From Sinomonas sp. ASV486 (lineage in GTDB: Bacteria; Actinomycetota; Actinomycetes; Actinomycetales; Micrococcaceae), in the NCBI RefSeq assembly GCF_030908215.1, contig NZ_JAVFJK010000009.1, positions 117,616-181,615 of the forward strand: a stretch of DNA of 64,000 bases, in the 5' to 3' direction. Within the stretch, counting starts at the first letter, position 1; each line of letters begins with the position of its first letter. A program made the translations under genes and the position numbers. This document shows, piece after piece, positions 51,413 through 60,163 of the stretch. The notes below the pieces were generated by a model that did not search any database, had not been told where the DNA came from, and saw nothing but the letters and a program-made list of their open reading frames with translations.

Positions 51413-52513
51413 TCAGGCGAGCCGGTAGCGCTCGATCTGCTTGAGCCTGCGCAGGAGGGAGTCGCGCCGCGGGTGGGACCCCGCGTCGGCCGGCTCGGCG
51501 GTGAGCTCGATGTGCTCGGGGCCGTACTGCCACAGGAGCAGGTCGTCGAGCAGGCGGTCAGGCCCGGGGGAGTAGCGGTGGTCGAGCGCCTTGCGGACCT
51601 CGGTGATGCGCTCGGCGTCGAGCAGCTCGACGAGCTGGCGCGTCTGGGTCAGCCCGTGGGCGGCGGCGAGTTCCGCGGCCCAGGCCCAGTCGTCGTCGAT
51701 CTTGCGGTCCACGTGCGGCAGGAGCGTCAGCCACACATCGCGGATGCGATCGGGGGTGAGGGGCCCAGCGCCCTCGCCCGCCTCGTCCCAGAAGCCGCGC
51801 ACCTTCTCGTAGCGGTCGTGCAGCTCGGCGAACTCCTTCTCGACAACCTCGAGCATGGCCGCCGTGGCCGTGAACTGGCGGTCGAACTGCGGGCTCCAGG
51901 CGCGCGGGTCCTGGCCCTTGAAGCGGATGTCGTGCTCGATCTCGCTCCACGCGTGCGCGAACACCGTGCGGATCTGGCACTCGAAGAAGTACGAGCCGTT
52001 GGCCGGGAGCTCAGGGTTGAACTCGGCCTGGTACGCGCGCACGGCGTCGTTCTGGAGGGTCCTCAGGATCAGGTGCCGGCTCGAGTACCCGTACGTCCCG
52101 GACTCGATCGAGCCGATGGCCTTCTCCCGGTCGCCGCGGCAGTCGAAGATCTGCCGCTGCCGCTTGATGAGGTTGGCCACCGATGCGTTCTCGGCGGGGA
52201 GCTTGGTGATGACCCGGACGCCCACCATGTCGTTGAGGGTCCGGAAGGGGTCGGGGAACTTGAGGGTCGGCTCGCCGCCGGGCACCGCAGGGGGGTCGAG
52301 CCGAGAGATCTTCTCGCGGAACGACTCGACCGTCTTGGTGCGGCCCGTGATGAAGAGAGGATCGACCTCGGCGTCCCTGAACATCGCGATGAGCGTGCGG
52401 AGCACGTCCTGCGTGATGTTCTTCAGCTCGGGCCGCACGCGCTCGTACGTCGCGACGGAGGCGTCCACGATGGCGCGCTGCGCGGCGTCGAGGCGGTCGT
52501 AGTTGGAGACCAT
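51413..52513 (-). CDS. RelA/SpoT-domain (p)ppGpp synthetase-like protein
   Basis: 366 residues. The nucleotidyltransferase signature is present: ITGRTKTVESFREKISR, LNDMVGVRVITKL and the tyrosine/Gly loop SGTYGYSSRHLIL, then FFECQIRTVFAHAWSEIEHD. There is no hydrolase HD domain and no TGS/ACT domains, so it is a small alarmone synthetase type with an extended C-terminal helical region. It would make (p)ppGpp or a related pyrophosphorylated nucleotide under stress. The ATG follows GAGG closely; a GTG 9 nt earlier is possible. Confidence 0.9.
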   Translation of the reverse strand: MVSNYDRLDAAQRAIVDASVATYERVRPELKNITQDVLRTLIAMFRDAEVDPLFITGRTKTVESFREKISRLDPPAVPGGEPTLKFPDPFRTLNDMVGVRVITKLPAENASVANLIKRQRQIFDCRGDREKAIGSIESGTYGYSSRHLILRTLQNDAVRAYQAEFNPELPANGSYFFECQIRTVFAHAWSEIEHDIRFKGQDPRAWSPQFDRQFTATAAMLEVVEKEFAELHDRYEKVRGFWDEAGEGAGPLTPDRIRDVWLTLLPHVDRKIDDDWAWAAELAAAHGLTQTRQLVELLDAERITEVRKALDHRYSPGPDRLLDDLLLWQYGPEHIELTAEPADAGSHPRRDSLLRRLKQIERYRLA

Positions 52514-52580
52514 GAGCCTCACGGTAGCAACCGTCACCAATACCAGTCCGCCCGCATGACGTGGCGTGATGCGCTGGGCG

Positions 52581-52610
52581 CACGACGGCGGGTGCGCACC
52601 CGCCGTCGTG
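52581..52610. repeat. Intergenic palindrome copy I, in a divergent promoter region
   Basis: CACGACGGCGGGTGC and its complement abut, giving 30 bp of perfect dyad symmetry. Unlike every other copy, it lies between two start codons (RelA/SpoT-like and DUF4389 genes), so a terminator role is not obvious here. Confidence 0.85.
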
Positions 52611-52694
52611 CCCCGGCCTTTAGCCCCTAGCCGCCAGCGGCTGGGCGCGCCAGAGTGGATGCGGCACAGGACATGCACTACGGGGGAATCAGTC

Positions 52695-54170
52695 ATGAGC
52701 GCCCAGCCATCTCCGACCAATGCCTTCCCGGATTCCGCCGCGCGCGGCGGCGCCATGAAGCCGGGTCATTGGGTCCTACTCGTCCTCGGAGTGCTGCTGG
52801 CGGCCCTCGGGGTTGGGCTCGTCGCCGGCGGCGCGGTTCTGCTGAGCGGTGACGCCGCGCAGCGGGATGGGCAGTACCTGCAGTCCCAGCGGGAGCGTCT
52901 GCGGACCACGGGCTACGCGATGCTCTCCCGCACCGTCGCCATCGATCTCGGGAGCGCCGCGAGCCAAGCCGCCCCCGGGATGCCGCGCCTCGGGGACCTC
53001 GCCAGCGTGCGGATCTCGGCGGCATCTGCCGTGCCGGGCCAGCAGGTGTTCGTCGGTATTGCGGACGCCTCCACGGTCGCTGACTACCTCCGCGGCGTCC
53101 CGTCTGCCTCGCTGGGCGACGTCGCGTGGTCGCCGGCCGGGGTGCGTCCGCCCGCCGCTTCAGGGCAGGCTGATCGTGGCGAGCTGGCGGCATCCGCGGG
53201 CGACAGAACCCCAGGGGCGCCGAAGGACCAGAACTTCTGGGTGGCATCAGCCTCGGGCCCGGGAACCCAGGCGCTGACCTTCGACCTGCGGGAGGGCAAC
53301 TGGGCCCTCGTGGTCATGAACGTGGACGCCACCCGGCCCCTCTGGACTGACCTGCAAGTGGGTGTCCGTTCCCGGCTCGTCGGACCGATTGGCACCGGCC
53401 TCCTGGTCAGCGGCCTGATCGGGATGGTCATCGGGGTTCCGCTCCTCCTGTTCGGGGCCGCCGGTCTCGGACGGGACATCGGGCTGCCGACCACTCAGGC
53501 CCAGGCCCGCGCCGTCTACCCCGTCCGTTTCAGCGGGTTCCTCGATCCGAAGATCTCGCGCGGGCTGTGGATCATCAAATGGCTGCTGGTCATCCCGCAC
53601 GGGATCGTTCTGGCCGTCCTGTGGTTCGCGCTCTTCGTGACCACGATCGCGGCGGGCTTCGCCATCGTGGTGACGGGCCGCTACCCGCGCCCGCTGTTCT
53701 CCTTCAGCGTTGGAGTCCTGCGGTGGACGTGGCGCGTTGGCTTCTACGCGTACGCGGCCCTCGGGACGGACCGTTACCCGCCGTTCTCGCTGGCCTCGGC
53801 GGACTATCCCGCGGACCTCGACGTGGACTACCCGGAGCGGCTGTCCCGCGGGCTCGTGCTCGTCAAGTCGTGGCTCCTGGCCCTCCCACAGCTGATGATC
53901 GTGGCTGTCCTGACGGGTGGTGTGGGTACTCAGACCGCCAGCGGGGGCGCCGGTCCGTCCCTCTTGGGGCTCCTCGTGTTCTTCGCGGCGGTGATCGTCC
54001 TCTTCACCGGCCGGTACGCCCCGCAGCTGTTCGGGCTCGTGGTGGGCATCGATCGCTGGCTCTTCCGGGTCTGGGCCTATGTGCTCCTCATGAGGGACGA
54101 GTACCCACCGCTCCGTCTCGACCAGGGCCCACTCGATCCTGGCCTCGGTGACCGGCCCCTGGTCGAGTAG
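52695..54170 (+). CDS. DUF4389 membrane protein
   Basis: 491 residues. An N-terminal membrane segment (about 22-50) is followed by a soluble extracytoplasmic region (about 50-230) and then several helices with two DUF4389-type repeats: VYPVRFSGFLDPKISRGLWI with GRYPRPLFSFSVGVLRWTWR, and YPERLSRGLVLVKSWLLALP with GRYAPQLFGLVVGIDRWLFR. The function of this family is unknown. The tandem repeat suggests internal duplication. It is divergent from the alarmone synthetase. Confidence 0.85.
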   Translation: MSAQPSPTNAFPDSAARGGAMKPGHWVLLVLGVLLAALGVGLVAGGAVLLSGDAAQRDGQYLQSQRERLRTTGYAMLSRTVAIDLGSAASQAAPGMPRLGDLASVRISAASAVPGQQVFVGIADASTVADYLRGVPSASLGDVAWSPAGVRPPAASGQADRGELAASAGDRTPGAPKDQNFWVASASGPGTQALTFDLREGNWALVVMNVDATRPLWTDLQVGVRSRLVGPIGTGLLVSGLIGMVIGVPLLLFGAAGLGRDIGLPTTQAQARAVYPVRFSGFLDPKISRGLWIIKWLLVIPHGIVLAVLWFALFVTTIAAGFAIVVTGRYPRPLFSFSVGVLRWTWRVGFYAYAALGTDRYPPFSLASADYPADLDVDYPERLSRGLVLVKSWLLALPQLMIVAVLTGGVGTQTASGGAGPSLLGLLVFFAAVIVLFTGRYAPQLFGLVVGIDRWLFRVWAYVLLMRDEYPPLRLDQGPLDPGLGDRPLVE

Positions 54171-54308
54171 GCCCACCGCACCAGCGCCGGAGTCCCAGGG
54201 CACTCACGCCGATCAGCGCCAGACCGGCGATCACCGGCGTGCCGCGCGGGCACGCCGGTGATCGGCGGTCAGTCTGAGCGGGATCGGACACGAGGCCCGG
54301 CCGGACGC

Positions 54309-55757
54309 CTACTTCCTGTGCACGAGGTAGATCGCGCCGGTGGTGACGTCCTCCTCGAGGGCCTCGAGGGTCCGTCCGCGGCTCTCCGGCACCTGGGTGA
54401 TGACGAAGACCAGCGCGAGGGCGCCGACCACGGCGAAGAGGAAGAACGTCCCGGTGATTCCCATGGCCGCGACCATCGAGGGGAAGTAGAGCGAGAGGAA
54501 TCCGTTGACCACCCACAGGGCGAACACAGCGACGCCGATGCCGAATCCTCGCATATGCAGGGGGAAGATCTCCGAGAGGTAGACCCAGACGGCAACGTTG
54601 AGGAAGGTCTGCATCGAGCCGACGAAGGCCACCACGAGGAAGAGGATCACGAAGGGGCGGGCCGGGTTGCCGACAGGGAGTGCCATCGAGGCGATGCCGA
54701 TGAGCACATGGCAGGCCGTGGTCAGCGAGAGGCCGATGATGAAGGTCTTGCGGCGGTCGAGGCGGTCCATCATCTTCAGCGCGATGATGCCGCCGACGAC
54801 GGCGATCACACCGGGAGCGATGTTGGCGATGAGCGCACCGTCCTTGCTGAAGCCCGACTCCGTCAGGACGGTCTGGCCGTAGTACATGATCGAGTTGATG
54901 CCGGTCAGCTGCTGCGCCACGCCGAGGCCGATGGCGACGAGGACGATGCGGAAGAGGTTCTTGTTCGAGAAGATGGCGCGCCAGCCGATCTGGTGGCTCT
55001 GCCGCTCTTCCTTGGCGACCAGCTCGACGTCGGCGAGCTCCGCTGCCGCCCGGTCGCCGGTCCGGACGGTCCGCAGCACCGCAAGGGCTTCGTCATGGCG
55101 GCCCTTCTCCACGAGCCAGCGGGGAGACTCGGGCATCCGCAGCATGCCGAAGAACAGCGCCAGGGCGGGAAGTGCGCAGATCGCGAACATGATGCGCCAG
55201 ACGCCGCCGACGCCTCCGAACGCGTTGCCGATCACGGCGTTGATAACGAAGGCGGCCAGCTGGCCGATGACAATCGCGAGCTCGTTGCGGCCTGCGAGCG
55301 AACCGCGGATCTCGAAGGGCGCGAGCTCTGCGAGGAAGACCGGCACCACGGTCGAGGCGCCGCCCACGGCGAGGCCGAGGAGGATGCGGCCCAGGACGAG
55401 GACTTCGAAGTTCGGGGTGAACACGACCGCGACCGTGCCGGCGAAGAACAGCACGGCGAGCATGATGATCGTCCTGCGGCGCCCCAACGTGTCGGAGAGG
55501 CGCCCGCCGAAGATCGCACCGAGCGCGGCCGCGAAGACGAGCGACGAGGTGACGATGCCTTCCGTGATCGGGGTCAGTCCGAGCTCTGTGGACATAGGGT
55601 TCAGCGCGCCGTTGATCACGCCCGTGTCGTAGCCGAACAGCAGGCCGCCGAACGTTGCGACGAGGGCGACGAGGCCGAGTCGCTTCGAGTGGGGGCCGGA
55701 GGTCAGCGGCGGGAGCGCGCGCTGGGCGGAACTATGGGATGTCTGAGTGGCGGACAT
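54309..55757 (-). CDS. MFS sugar porter
   Basis: 482 residues, 12 helices, with the full sugar-porter signature: [82 protein letters not shown], and the C-terminal [14 protein letters not shown]. It imports a monosaccharide with protons. AAGGAG precedes the ATG. The divergent LacI gene and the PfkB kinase behind it suggest fructose or a similar sugar. Confidence 0.93.
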   Translation of the reverse strand: MSATQTSHSSAQRALPPLTSGPHSKRLGLVALVATFGGLLFGYDTGVINGALNPMSTELGLTPITEGIVTSSLVFAAALGAIFGGRLSDTLGRRRTIIMLAVLFFAGTVAVVFTPNFEVLVLGRILLGLAVGGASTVVPVFLAELAPFEIRGSLAGRNELAIVIGQLAAFVINAVIGNAFGGVGGVWRIMFAICALPALALFFGMLRMPESPRWLVEKGRHDEALAVLRTVRTGDRAAAELADVELVAKEERQSHQIGWRAIFSNKNLFRIVLVAIGLGVAQQLTGINSIMYYGQTVLTESGFSKDGALIANIAPGVIAVVGGIIALKMMDRLDRRKTFIIGLSLTTACHVLIGIASMALPVGNPARPFVILFLVVAFVGSMQTFLNVAVWVYLSEIFPLHMRGFGIGVAVFALWVVNGFLSLYFPSMVAAMGITGTFFLFAVVGALALVFVITQVPESRGRTLEALEEDVTTGAIYLVHRK

Positions 55758-55826
55758 CGGGGACTCCTTTGTCGGGGGATCTGCGGACCGTGATCCGCGT
55801 CTCACTCAAGCCTAACGCGCGAAAGG

Positions 55827-55852
55827 GTTGTATGTAAGGTCATATGGACAAC
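55827..55852. promoter_or_regulatory. Imperfect dyad between sugar porter and LacI genes
   Basis: GTTGT and ACAAC (55827-55831, 55848-55852) flank TATGTAAGGTCATA, itself with TATG/CATA ends. It lies about 70-95 bp before the porter start and is a candidate LacI-family site, though no strong palindrome with a central CG is present. Confidence 0.4.
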
Positions 55853-55879
55853 TTCCCAAAATTGGTCCATTCGCGGGCG

Positions 55880-55912
55880 GTGGCCGGATTGACGGCAGTG
55901 GCAGGATTGACG
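55880..55912 (+). repeat. Direct repeat containing two TTGACG boxes
   Basis: GTGGCCGGATTGACG and GTGGCAGGATTGACG, 18 bp apart, just before the LacI start. They may be tandem -35 boxes or a local duplication. Confidence 0.5.
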
Positions 55913-55914
55913 CT

Positions 55915-56931
55915 GTGCCACCGCTGCCGCCGTCCGGATCGCCGCGCCCCGCCACCCAGGCCGACGTCGCTCGGGAGGTCGGCGTGTCCCGGACCCTCGT
56001 CTCGTTCGCGTTCCGCAACGCCCCCGGCGTGAGCGAGGTGACCCGGCAGGCCATCTTCGAGGCCGCGAGACGCCTCGGCTACCGACCCAACTCCGTCGCC
56101 GCGGACCTCGCGCGCAAGCGCGCCTCCGCCATCGGCCTGTACCTGCTCGACCTCCACAACGAGGTCTACGCGGACATCTTCACGGGGGTCCGCGAGGCGC
56201 TCGCCGGGTCAGGCTCGCGCGTGATCCTCGCCGCCGGACGGGCGGGCAGCGAGCCCGACGAGGAGGTGGGCCCGCTCGTCGAGGCGAGGGCCGGCGTCGT
56301 GATCGCGGCGACCCTCACGAGCCCGGACGCGCACGTGCTCGAGTTGGCGGGCATGGTCCCGATCGTCAGCGTCGCGCGGCGGATCGAGGGCATGGACAGC
56401 GTCTACTCGGACGACGCCGCGGGCGCCCGCGCGGCAGTGGAGCACCTGCTCGGCCTCGGGCACGCCCGGATCGTGCATCTCGCCGGCCCCGGCGTGGACG
56501 GCAATCTCGAGCGCCGGATCGCCTATGAGTCGGCGATGCACGACGCCGGGCTCTCGCCCCGCGTGGTCGCGGCGCCGTCGCATTCGTTCGAGTCGGGGGA
56601 GGCCACGGCGGCCGGCTTCCTCGCGGCCTCGGACCGCCCCACGGCCGTGTTCGCGCACAACGACCAGCTCGCCCTCGGGGTGCGCGAGGCCGCCCTTGCC
56701 CTCGGGCTCACGATTCCCGGCGACCTCTCGGTGGTGGGCTACGACGACTCCCGGGGGGCACGGCTCCGCGGGATCGACCTCACCTCCGTGGACCTGCACG
56801 CCCACCAACTCGGCGCGGCCGCCGGCGCCGCGGCACTGGCGCGGCTCCGGTTCCCGAGCGAGCCCGCTGTGGACGAGTGCAGCGCGCCGCGGCTGGTGGT
56901 GCGCGCATCGACCGCGCCGCCCCATGACTAG
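55915..56931 (+). CDS. LacI family regulator of the sugar porter/kinase locus
   Basis: About 338 residues. Helix-turn-helix ATQADVAREVGVSRTLVSFAF, hinge region YRPNSVAADLARKRASAIGL, effector domain ending GYDDSRGARLRGIDLTSVDL. The GTG start has AGGA 8 nt upstream; the frame is open further back but that part encodes the 18-bp repeat and is low-complexity. It sits between the porter and the PfkB kinase and probably controls both. Confidence 0.88.
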   Translation: MPPLPPSGSPRPATQADVAREVGVSRTLVSFAFRNAPGVSEVTRQAIFEAARRLGYRPNSVAADLARKRASAIGLYLLDLHNEVYADIFTGVREALAGSGSRVILAAGRAGSEPDEEVGPLVEARAGVVIAATLTSPDAHVLELAGMVPIVSVARRIEGMDSVYSDDAAGARAAVEHLLGLGHARIVHLAGPGVDGNLERRIAYESAMHDAGLSPRVVAAPSHSFESGEATAAGFLAASDRPTAVFAHNDQLALGVREAALALGLTIPGDLSVVGYDDSRGARLRGIDLTSVDLHAHQLGAAAGAAALARLRFPSEPAVDECSAPRLVVRASTAPPHD

Positions 56932-56944
56932 GGTCGAGGGGCGT

Positions 56945-56972
56945 ATGACGGCGCATCCCTGACTGCTACCGT
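56945..56972 (+). promoter_or_regulatory. Promoter of the PfkB kinase operon (leaderless)
   Basis: -35-like ATGACG (56945-56950), 16 bp, -10 TACCGT (56967-56972), 7 nt before the ATG at 56980. The stretch GTGAGTGGYATG around the start is shared with the kynA promoter. Confidence 0.5.
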
Positions 56973-56979
56973 GAGTGGC

Positions 56980-57948
56980 ATGCTGACAGTCATCGGCGAG
57001 GCGCTCATCGACGTGGTACGCCGCCCCACGGGCACTGAGTCACACCCCGGCGGGAGCCCGCTCAACGTGGCCGTCGGCCTGGCCCGGCTTGACCATCCCG
57101 TGCAGTTCATCGGCCGCTACGGCGACGACGCTTACGGGCGCCTGCTCACGGACCACCTCCACGGCTCCAACGTGCTCGTCCCGCTCCCGCCCGACGAGGC
57201 CCCGACCTCGGTGGCGAGCGCTGAGCTGGACCACCACGGTGCCGCGACCTACCATTTCGACCTCGACTGGCACCTGCCAGACCTCCGAGGCCGGCTCGAG
57301 ACGCTCCTCAGCGCGACGACCCTCGTCCACACGGGCTCGATCGCAGCGGTCCTCGAGCCGGGCGCGGACCAGGTCCTGCACGCCATCGAACACGCGCGTC
57401 CGCGCGCAACCATCGGCTTCGACCCGAACTGCCGGCCCACGATCACGACCGATCCTGAGGTGGTCCGCATCAGGGTGGAGCGCTTTGTGGCGCTCTCCGA
57501 CGTGGTGAAGGCATCGGACGAGGACCTCGCGTGGCTGTACCCCGGGATCGACCCGCTCGAGTCGGCGCGCCGCTGGCTCACCCTGGGCGGCTCGGACGGG
57601 CCGGCGTTCGTCGTCGTGACCCGCGGGGCCGAGGGCCCGTGGGGCGTGTGCCGCGACGGCGAGGTGGCCATCCCGGCGCCGTCGGTGAAGGTCGCAGACA
57701 CCGTGGGTGCCGGGGACTCGTTCATGGCCGCGCTGCTCTCCGCGGTCGTGGACCGGGAGCTCGACGGCGCCCAGCGGCGTCCGGAGCTGCGGCGACTCGA
57801 CGTCCGCGAACTCGCCCGCATCCTCGACTTCGCCGCCCGTGCGGCAGCGGTGACCGTTTCGCGCCCGGGCGCGAATCCGCCGTCGCGCGCCGAGATCCGC
57901 ACGAGAGGTGCACAGAGCGAAGGTGCACAGGACGGAGGCACACCGTGA
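56980..57948 (+). CDS. PfkB family carbohydrate kinase (fructokinase-like)
   Basis: 322 residues. N-terminal GEALIDVVRR and HPGGSPLNVAVGLARL, and the catalytic anion hole with base Asp in DTVGAGDSFMAALLSAV. It phosphorylates a sugar with ATP, probably fructose given the neighbouring sugar porter and LacI protein. The start is set by the leaderless promoter. Its stop overlaps the GTG of the PEBP gene by 4 nt, so the two are translationally coupled. Confidence 0.92.
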   Translation: MLTVIGEALIDVVRRPTGTESHPGGSPLNVAVGLARLDHPVQFIGRYGDDAYGRLLTDHLHGSNVLVPLPPDEAPTSVASAELDHHGAATYHFDLDWHLPDLRGRLETLLSATTLVHTGSIAAVLEPGADQVLHAIEHARPRATIGFDPNCRPTITTDPEVVRIRVERFVALSDVVKASDEDLAWLYPGIDPLESARRWLTLGGSDGPAFVVVTRGAEGPWGVCRDGEVAIPAPSVKVADTVGAGDSFMAALLSAVVDRELDGAQRRPELRRLDVRELARILDFAARAAAVTVSRPGANPPSRAEIRTRGAQSEGAQDGGTP

Positions 57949-58472
57949 CCCGCGCCGGCTTCAAGCTGACCAGCCAGGACCTCGTGGCGGGCGGCGTGCT
58001 GCCCCAGCCGCAGGTGAGCGCCTACTTCGGGCTCGACGGGCAGGACCTCTCGCCGCAGCTCTCCTGGAGCGGCGCGCCCGAGGGGACGCACAGCTTCGCC
58101 GTGACTGTCATGGACCCGGACGCGCCGCGCGCCGGTGGCTTCTGCCACTGGGCCGTGGTCAACATCCCCGCCGCCGTGGACGAGCTGCCCGAAGGCGCCG
58201 GCGGGGCGCCGGACGGCATGGGCCCCTCGGACTCGGAGGCCGGCCTGCCGAGCGGCTCCCTCGAGCTGGTGAACGACGCCGGCTACAACGGATTCGTGGG
58301 CGCCGCACCCCCGCGCGGGTCGGGACCGCATCGGTACGTCGTCACGGTGCATGCGCTCTCCGCTGACGTCATCCCCGGAACCCCGCGCACCATGGGCTCG
58401 CGCGCACTGAGGGACATCGCCGCCCACGAGTTGGCGACGGCGAGCCTCACCTGCACGTTCGAGGTCCGCTGA
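57945..58472 (+). CDS. YbhB/YbcL family (PEBP-like) protein, second copy
   Basis: 175 residues with the same motifs as the protein at 2612-3148: [40 protein letters not shown] and GPHRYVVTVHALS. The N-terminus is shorter and the sequence well diverged, so this is an old paralogue. It overlaps the PfkB gene by 4 nt and abuts the HAD gene, giving a three-gene operon. Function unknown. Confidence 0.9.
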   Translation: MTRAGFKLTSQDLVAGGVLPQPQVSAYFGLDGQDLSPQLSWSGAPEGTHSFAVTVMDPDAPRAGGFCHWAVVNIPAAVDELPEGAGGAPDGMGPSDSEAGLPSGSLELVNDAGYNGFVGAAPPRGSGPHRYVVTVHALSADVIPGTPRTMGSRALRDIAAHELATASLTCTFEVR

Positions 58473-59348
58473 ATGGCGCATCCGGGCGCTGCGGGGGCGA
58501 TGGATGCCCAGGGGCCCATGCGCCTCGTGGCCAGTGATATCGATGGCACGATCCTCGGCCGCGACGGGCGGATCACGCCGCGCACGGTGCGGGCGCTGCA
58601 CGCGTGCGAGGAGGCCGGCGTCGAGCTCGTGTTCGTCACGGGGAGGCCTGCGCGGTGGCTCACGCCCCTCAGCGAGCAGCTGGGCCATGCCGGGACGGTG
58701 ATCTGCTCGAACGGCGCGCTCGTGTACAGCCTCGAGACGATGTCCGTGGTCTCCTCCGAGGCGATCCGCCGGGACACGATGCTCGAGGTCCGCGAGATCG
58801 TCCGCGGGCTCTTCCCGGAGACGGTATTCGCGGTGGAGACCCCCGTCGAGTTCGTCATGGAGACCGCGTTCGCCGAGCCCCGGCACCAGCGTCTGCTCGA
58901 GGAGGTGCGGCACGGCGACCTCGCCGAGCTCGTTCAGGGGGACGAGGTCGTGAAGTTCATGGCGAAGATCGAGGGGATCACGGCCGAGGACTACCTCCGC
59001 GTCGTGGCGCCGCACGTTTCCCACCTGGTCTCCGTGACCCATTCGGCGATCGACATGACCATGCTCGAGATGGCCCCGATCGGCGTCAACAAGGCTGTCA
59101 CGCTTGCCGAGTACGCCCACGCTCTGGGGATCGCCCCGGCGGACGTGGTTGCGTTCGGAGACATGCCCAATGACGTCGAGATGCTCGCCTGGGCGGGCGA
59201 GGGCTACGCGATGCAGTCGGGCCACCCCGACGCGCTCGCGGCGACGGAGCTCCACGCCCCGGGCATCGAGGACGACGGCGTGGCGCAGGTCCTCGAGCGC
59301 AAGCTCGCGGGGATTGGACGCACGGCAGTCGGCTCTGGCCCCGCGTGA
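58473..59348 (+). CDS. HAD superfamily (Cof-type) phosphatase
   Basis: 291 residues. Motif I with nucleophile Asp is in LVASDIDGTILGRDG, motif II Thr in ELVFVTGRPARW, and motif IV in VAFGDMPNDVEMLAWAGEGYAM. The large C2B cap between them marks the Cof/YbiV group, which dephosphorylates sugar phosphates, FMN or PLP. The ATG directly follows the PEBP stop. An in-frame ATG at 58518, just before the conserved motif, is an alternative start. With the PfkB kinase upstream a sugar-phosphate substrate is plausible. Confidence 0.92.
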   Translation: MAHPGAAGAMDAQGPMRLVASDIDGTILGRDGRITPRTVRALHACEEAGVELVFVTGRPARWLTPLSEQLGHAGTVICSNGALVYSLETMSVVSSEAIRRDTMLEVREIVRGLFPETVFAVETPVEFVMETAFAEPRHQRLLEEVRHGDLAELVQGDEVVKFMAKIEGITAEDYLRVVAPHVSHLVSVTHSAIDMTMLEMAPIGVNKAVTLAEYAHALGIAPADVVAFGDMPNDVEMLAWAGEGYAMQSGHPDALAATELHAPGIEDDGVAQVLERKLAGIGRTAVGSGPA

Positions 59349-59370
59349 CGTGCGCGTGGATCATGAACGC

Positions 59371-59880
59371 ATGATCACCACGCGTGATGAGCTCAGGGCC
59401 GCGCAGGCACCGCTCAAGCAGCAGTACCGGGATGACCCGGCTTCGGCGCTGACCCCGATATCGGCGGCCGCGCGCTACACCGAGTCGGGTATCACCGCGA
59501 CGGTGGAGACGTGGTCGGCTCCTGTGCGCGCGGGTCTGCACCGTGCCGTCGGGGGCGACGGCTCGGACGCATGCTCGGCGGACATGCTCATGGAGGCGGT
59601 CGTGGCGTGCGCGAGCGTGACGCTCCGGAGCGTCGCGACGGCGATGGGGCTGACGATCCGTTCGGGGGAGATCCGTGGGGAGGGCGTCTTCGATGCGCGC
59701 GGCACCCTCGGCGTCGATCGGACGGTGGAGGTGGGCGTCCAGGATGTCCGGCTGGTCGCGACCTTCGACACAGACGCGACCGACGCGGAGCTTGAGAAGC
59801 TCGCGTCGGTCGCGGACAGGTACTGTGTCGTCGCCCAGTCGCTCAGGCGGCCGCCTCACATCGAGGTCAGGCGCGCCTGA
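59371..59880 (+). CDS. OsmC family protein
   Basis: 169 residues. The two conserved cysteines are in MEAVVACASVTLRS and DRYCVVAQS, and the N-terminal Arg/Glu region is present. OsmC/Ohr proteins reduce organic hydroperoxides through these cysteines. The motif ACASVT belongs to the YhfA/OsmC-like branch rather than classical Ohr, so peroxidase activity is likely but untested. It may be read from the operon upstream, 22 bp away. Confidence 0.9.
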   Translation: MITTRDELRAAQAPLKQQYRDDPASALTPISAAARYTESGITATVETWSAPVRAGLHRAVGGDGSDACSADMLMEAVVACASVTLRSVATAMGLTIRSGEIRGEGVFDARGTLGVDRTVEVGVQDVRLVATFDTDATDAELEKLASVADRYCVVAQSLRRPPHIEVRRA

Positions 59881-59894
59881 GCGTCAACCGGACG

Positions 59895-59938
59895 GTCATG
59901 GCGTCTATACGGTTTATACGGCCATGACGGTTATACGG
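59895..59938. terminator. Hairpin with TATACGG triplicate
   Basis: GTCATGGC (59895-59902) pairs with GCCATGAC (59921-59928) around an 18-nt loop. TATACGG occurs at 59906, 59915 and 59932, the last overlapping the stop of the small membrane gene. It lies between two convergent genes. Confidence 0.5.
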
Positions 59939-60080
59939 CGCGGCGGCCGCGCACGAAGTGGACGATGAGTGCGATCACCGCCAGCACGATGAGGATGTGC
60001 ACAATCCCGCCCAGGCTGGGGAGCGCGATGAAGCCCAGCAGCCAGAGCACGAACAGAATGAGGGCAATCCAGAGAAGCAC
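59931..60080 (-). CDS. Small membrane protein, lmo0937-like family
   Basis: 49 residues, almost all membrane: LLWIALILFVLWLLGFIALP, a Gly turn, then GGIVHILIVLAVIALIVHFV and a basic end RGRRAV. The two-helix hairpin with WLLG and GGIVHILLV-type motifs is a widespread uncharacterised family, often stress-induced. The GTG start is chosen because AAGGAG lies 7 nt upstream; a longer ATG start has no ribosome binding site. Confidence 0.85.
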   Translation of the reverse strand: MLLWIALILFVLWLLGFIALPSLGGIVHILIVLAVIALIVHFVRGRRAV

Positions 60081-60163
60081 GATGAACTCCTTAGTTTGGG
60101 GATGGATCGTGACTTGTGAATACCCGCCTGCGAGCCAAGCCAAACAGACTTTTTTCCGACCGC

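Noticed and set aside
56936-56955. Possible half copy of the palindrome family (GGGCGTATGACGGCGC)
   Set aside because: Too few matching positions, and the same bases are better explained as the -35 region of the PfkB gene.
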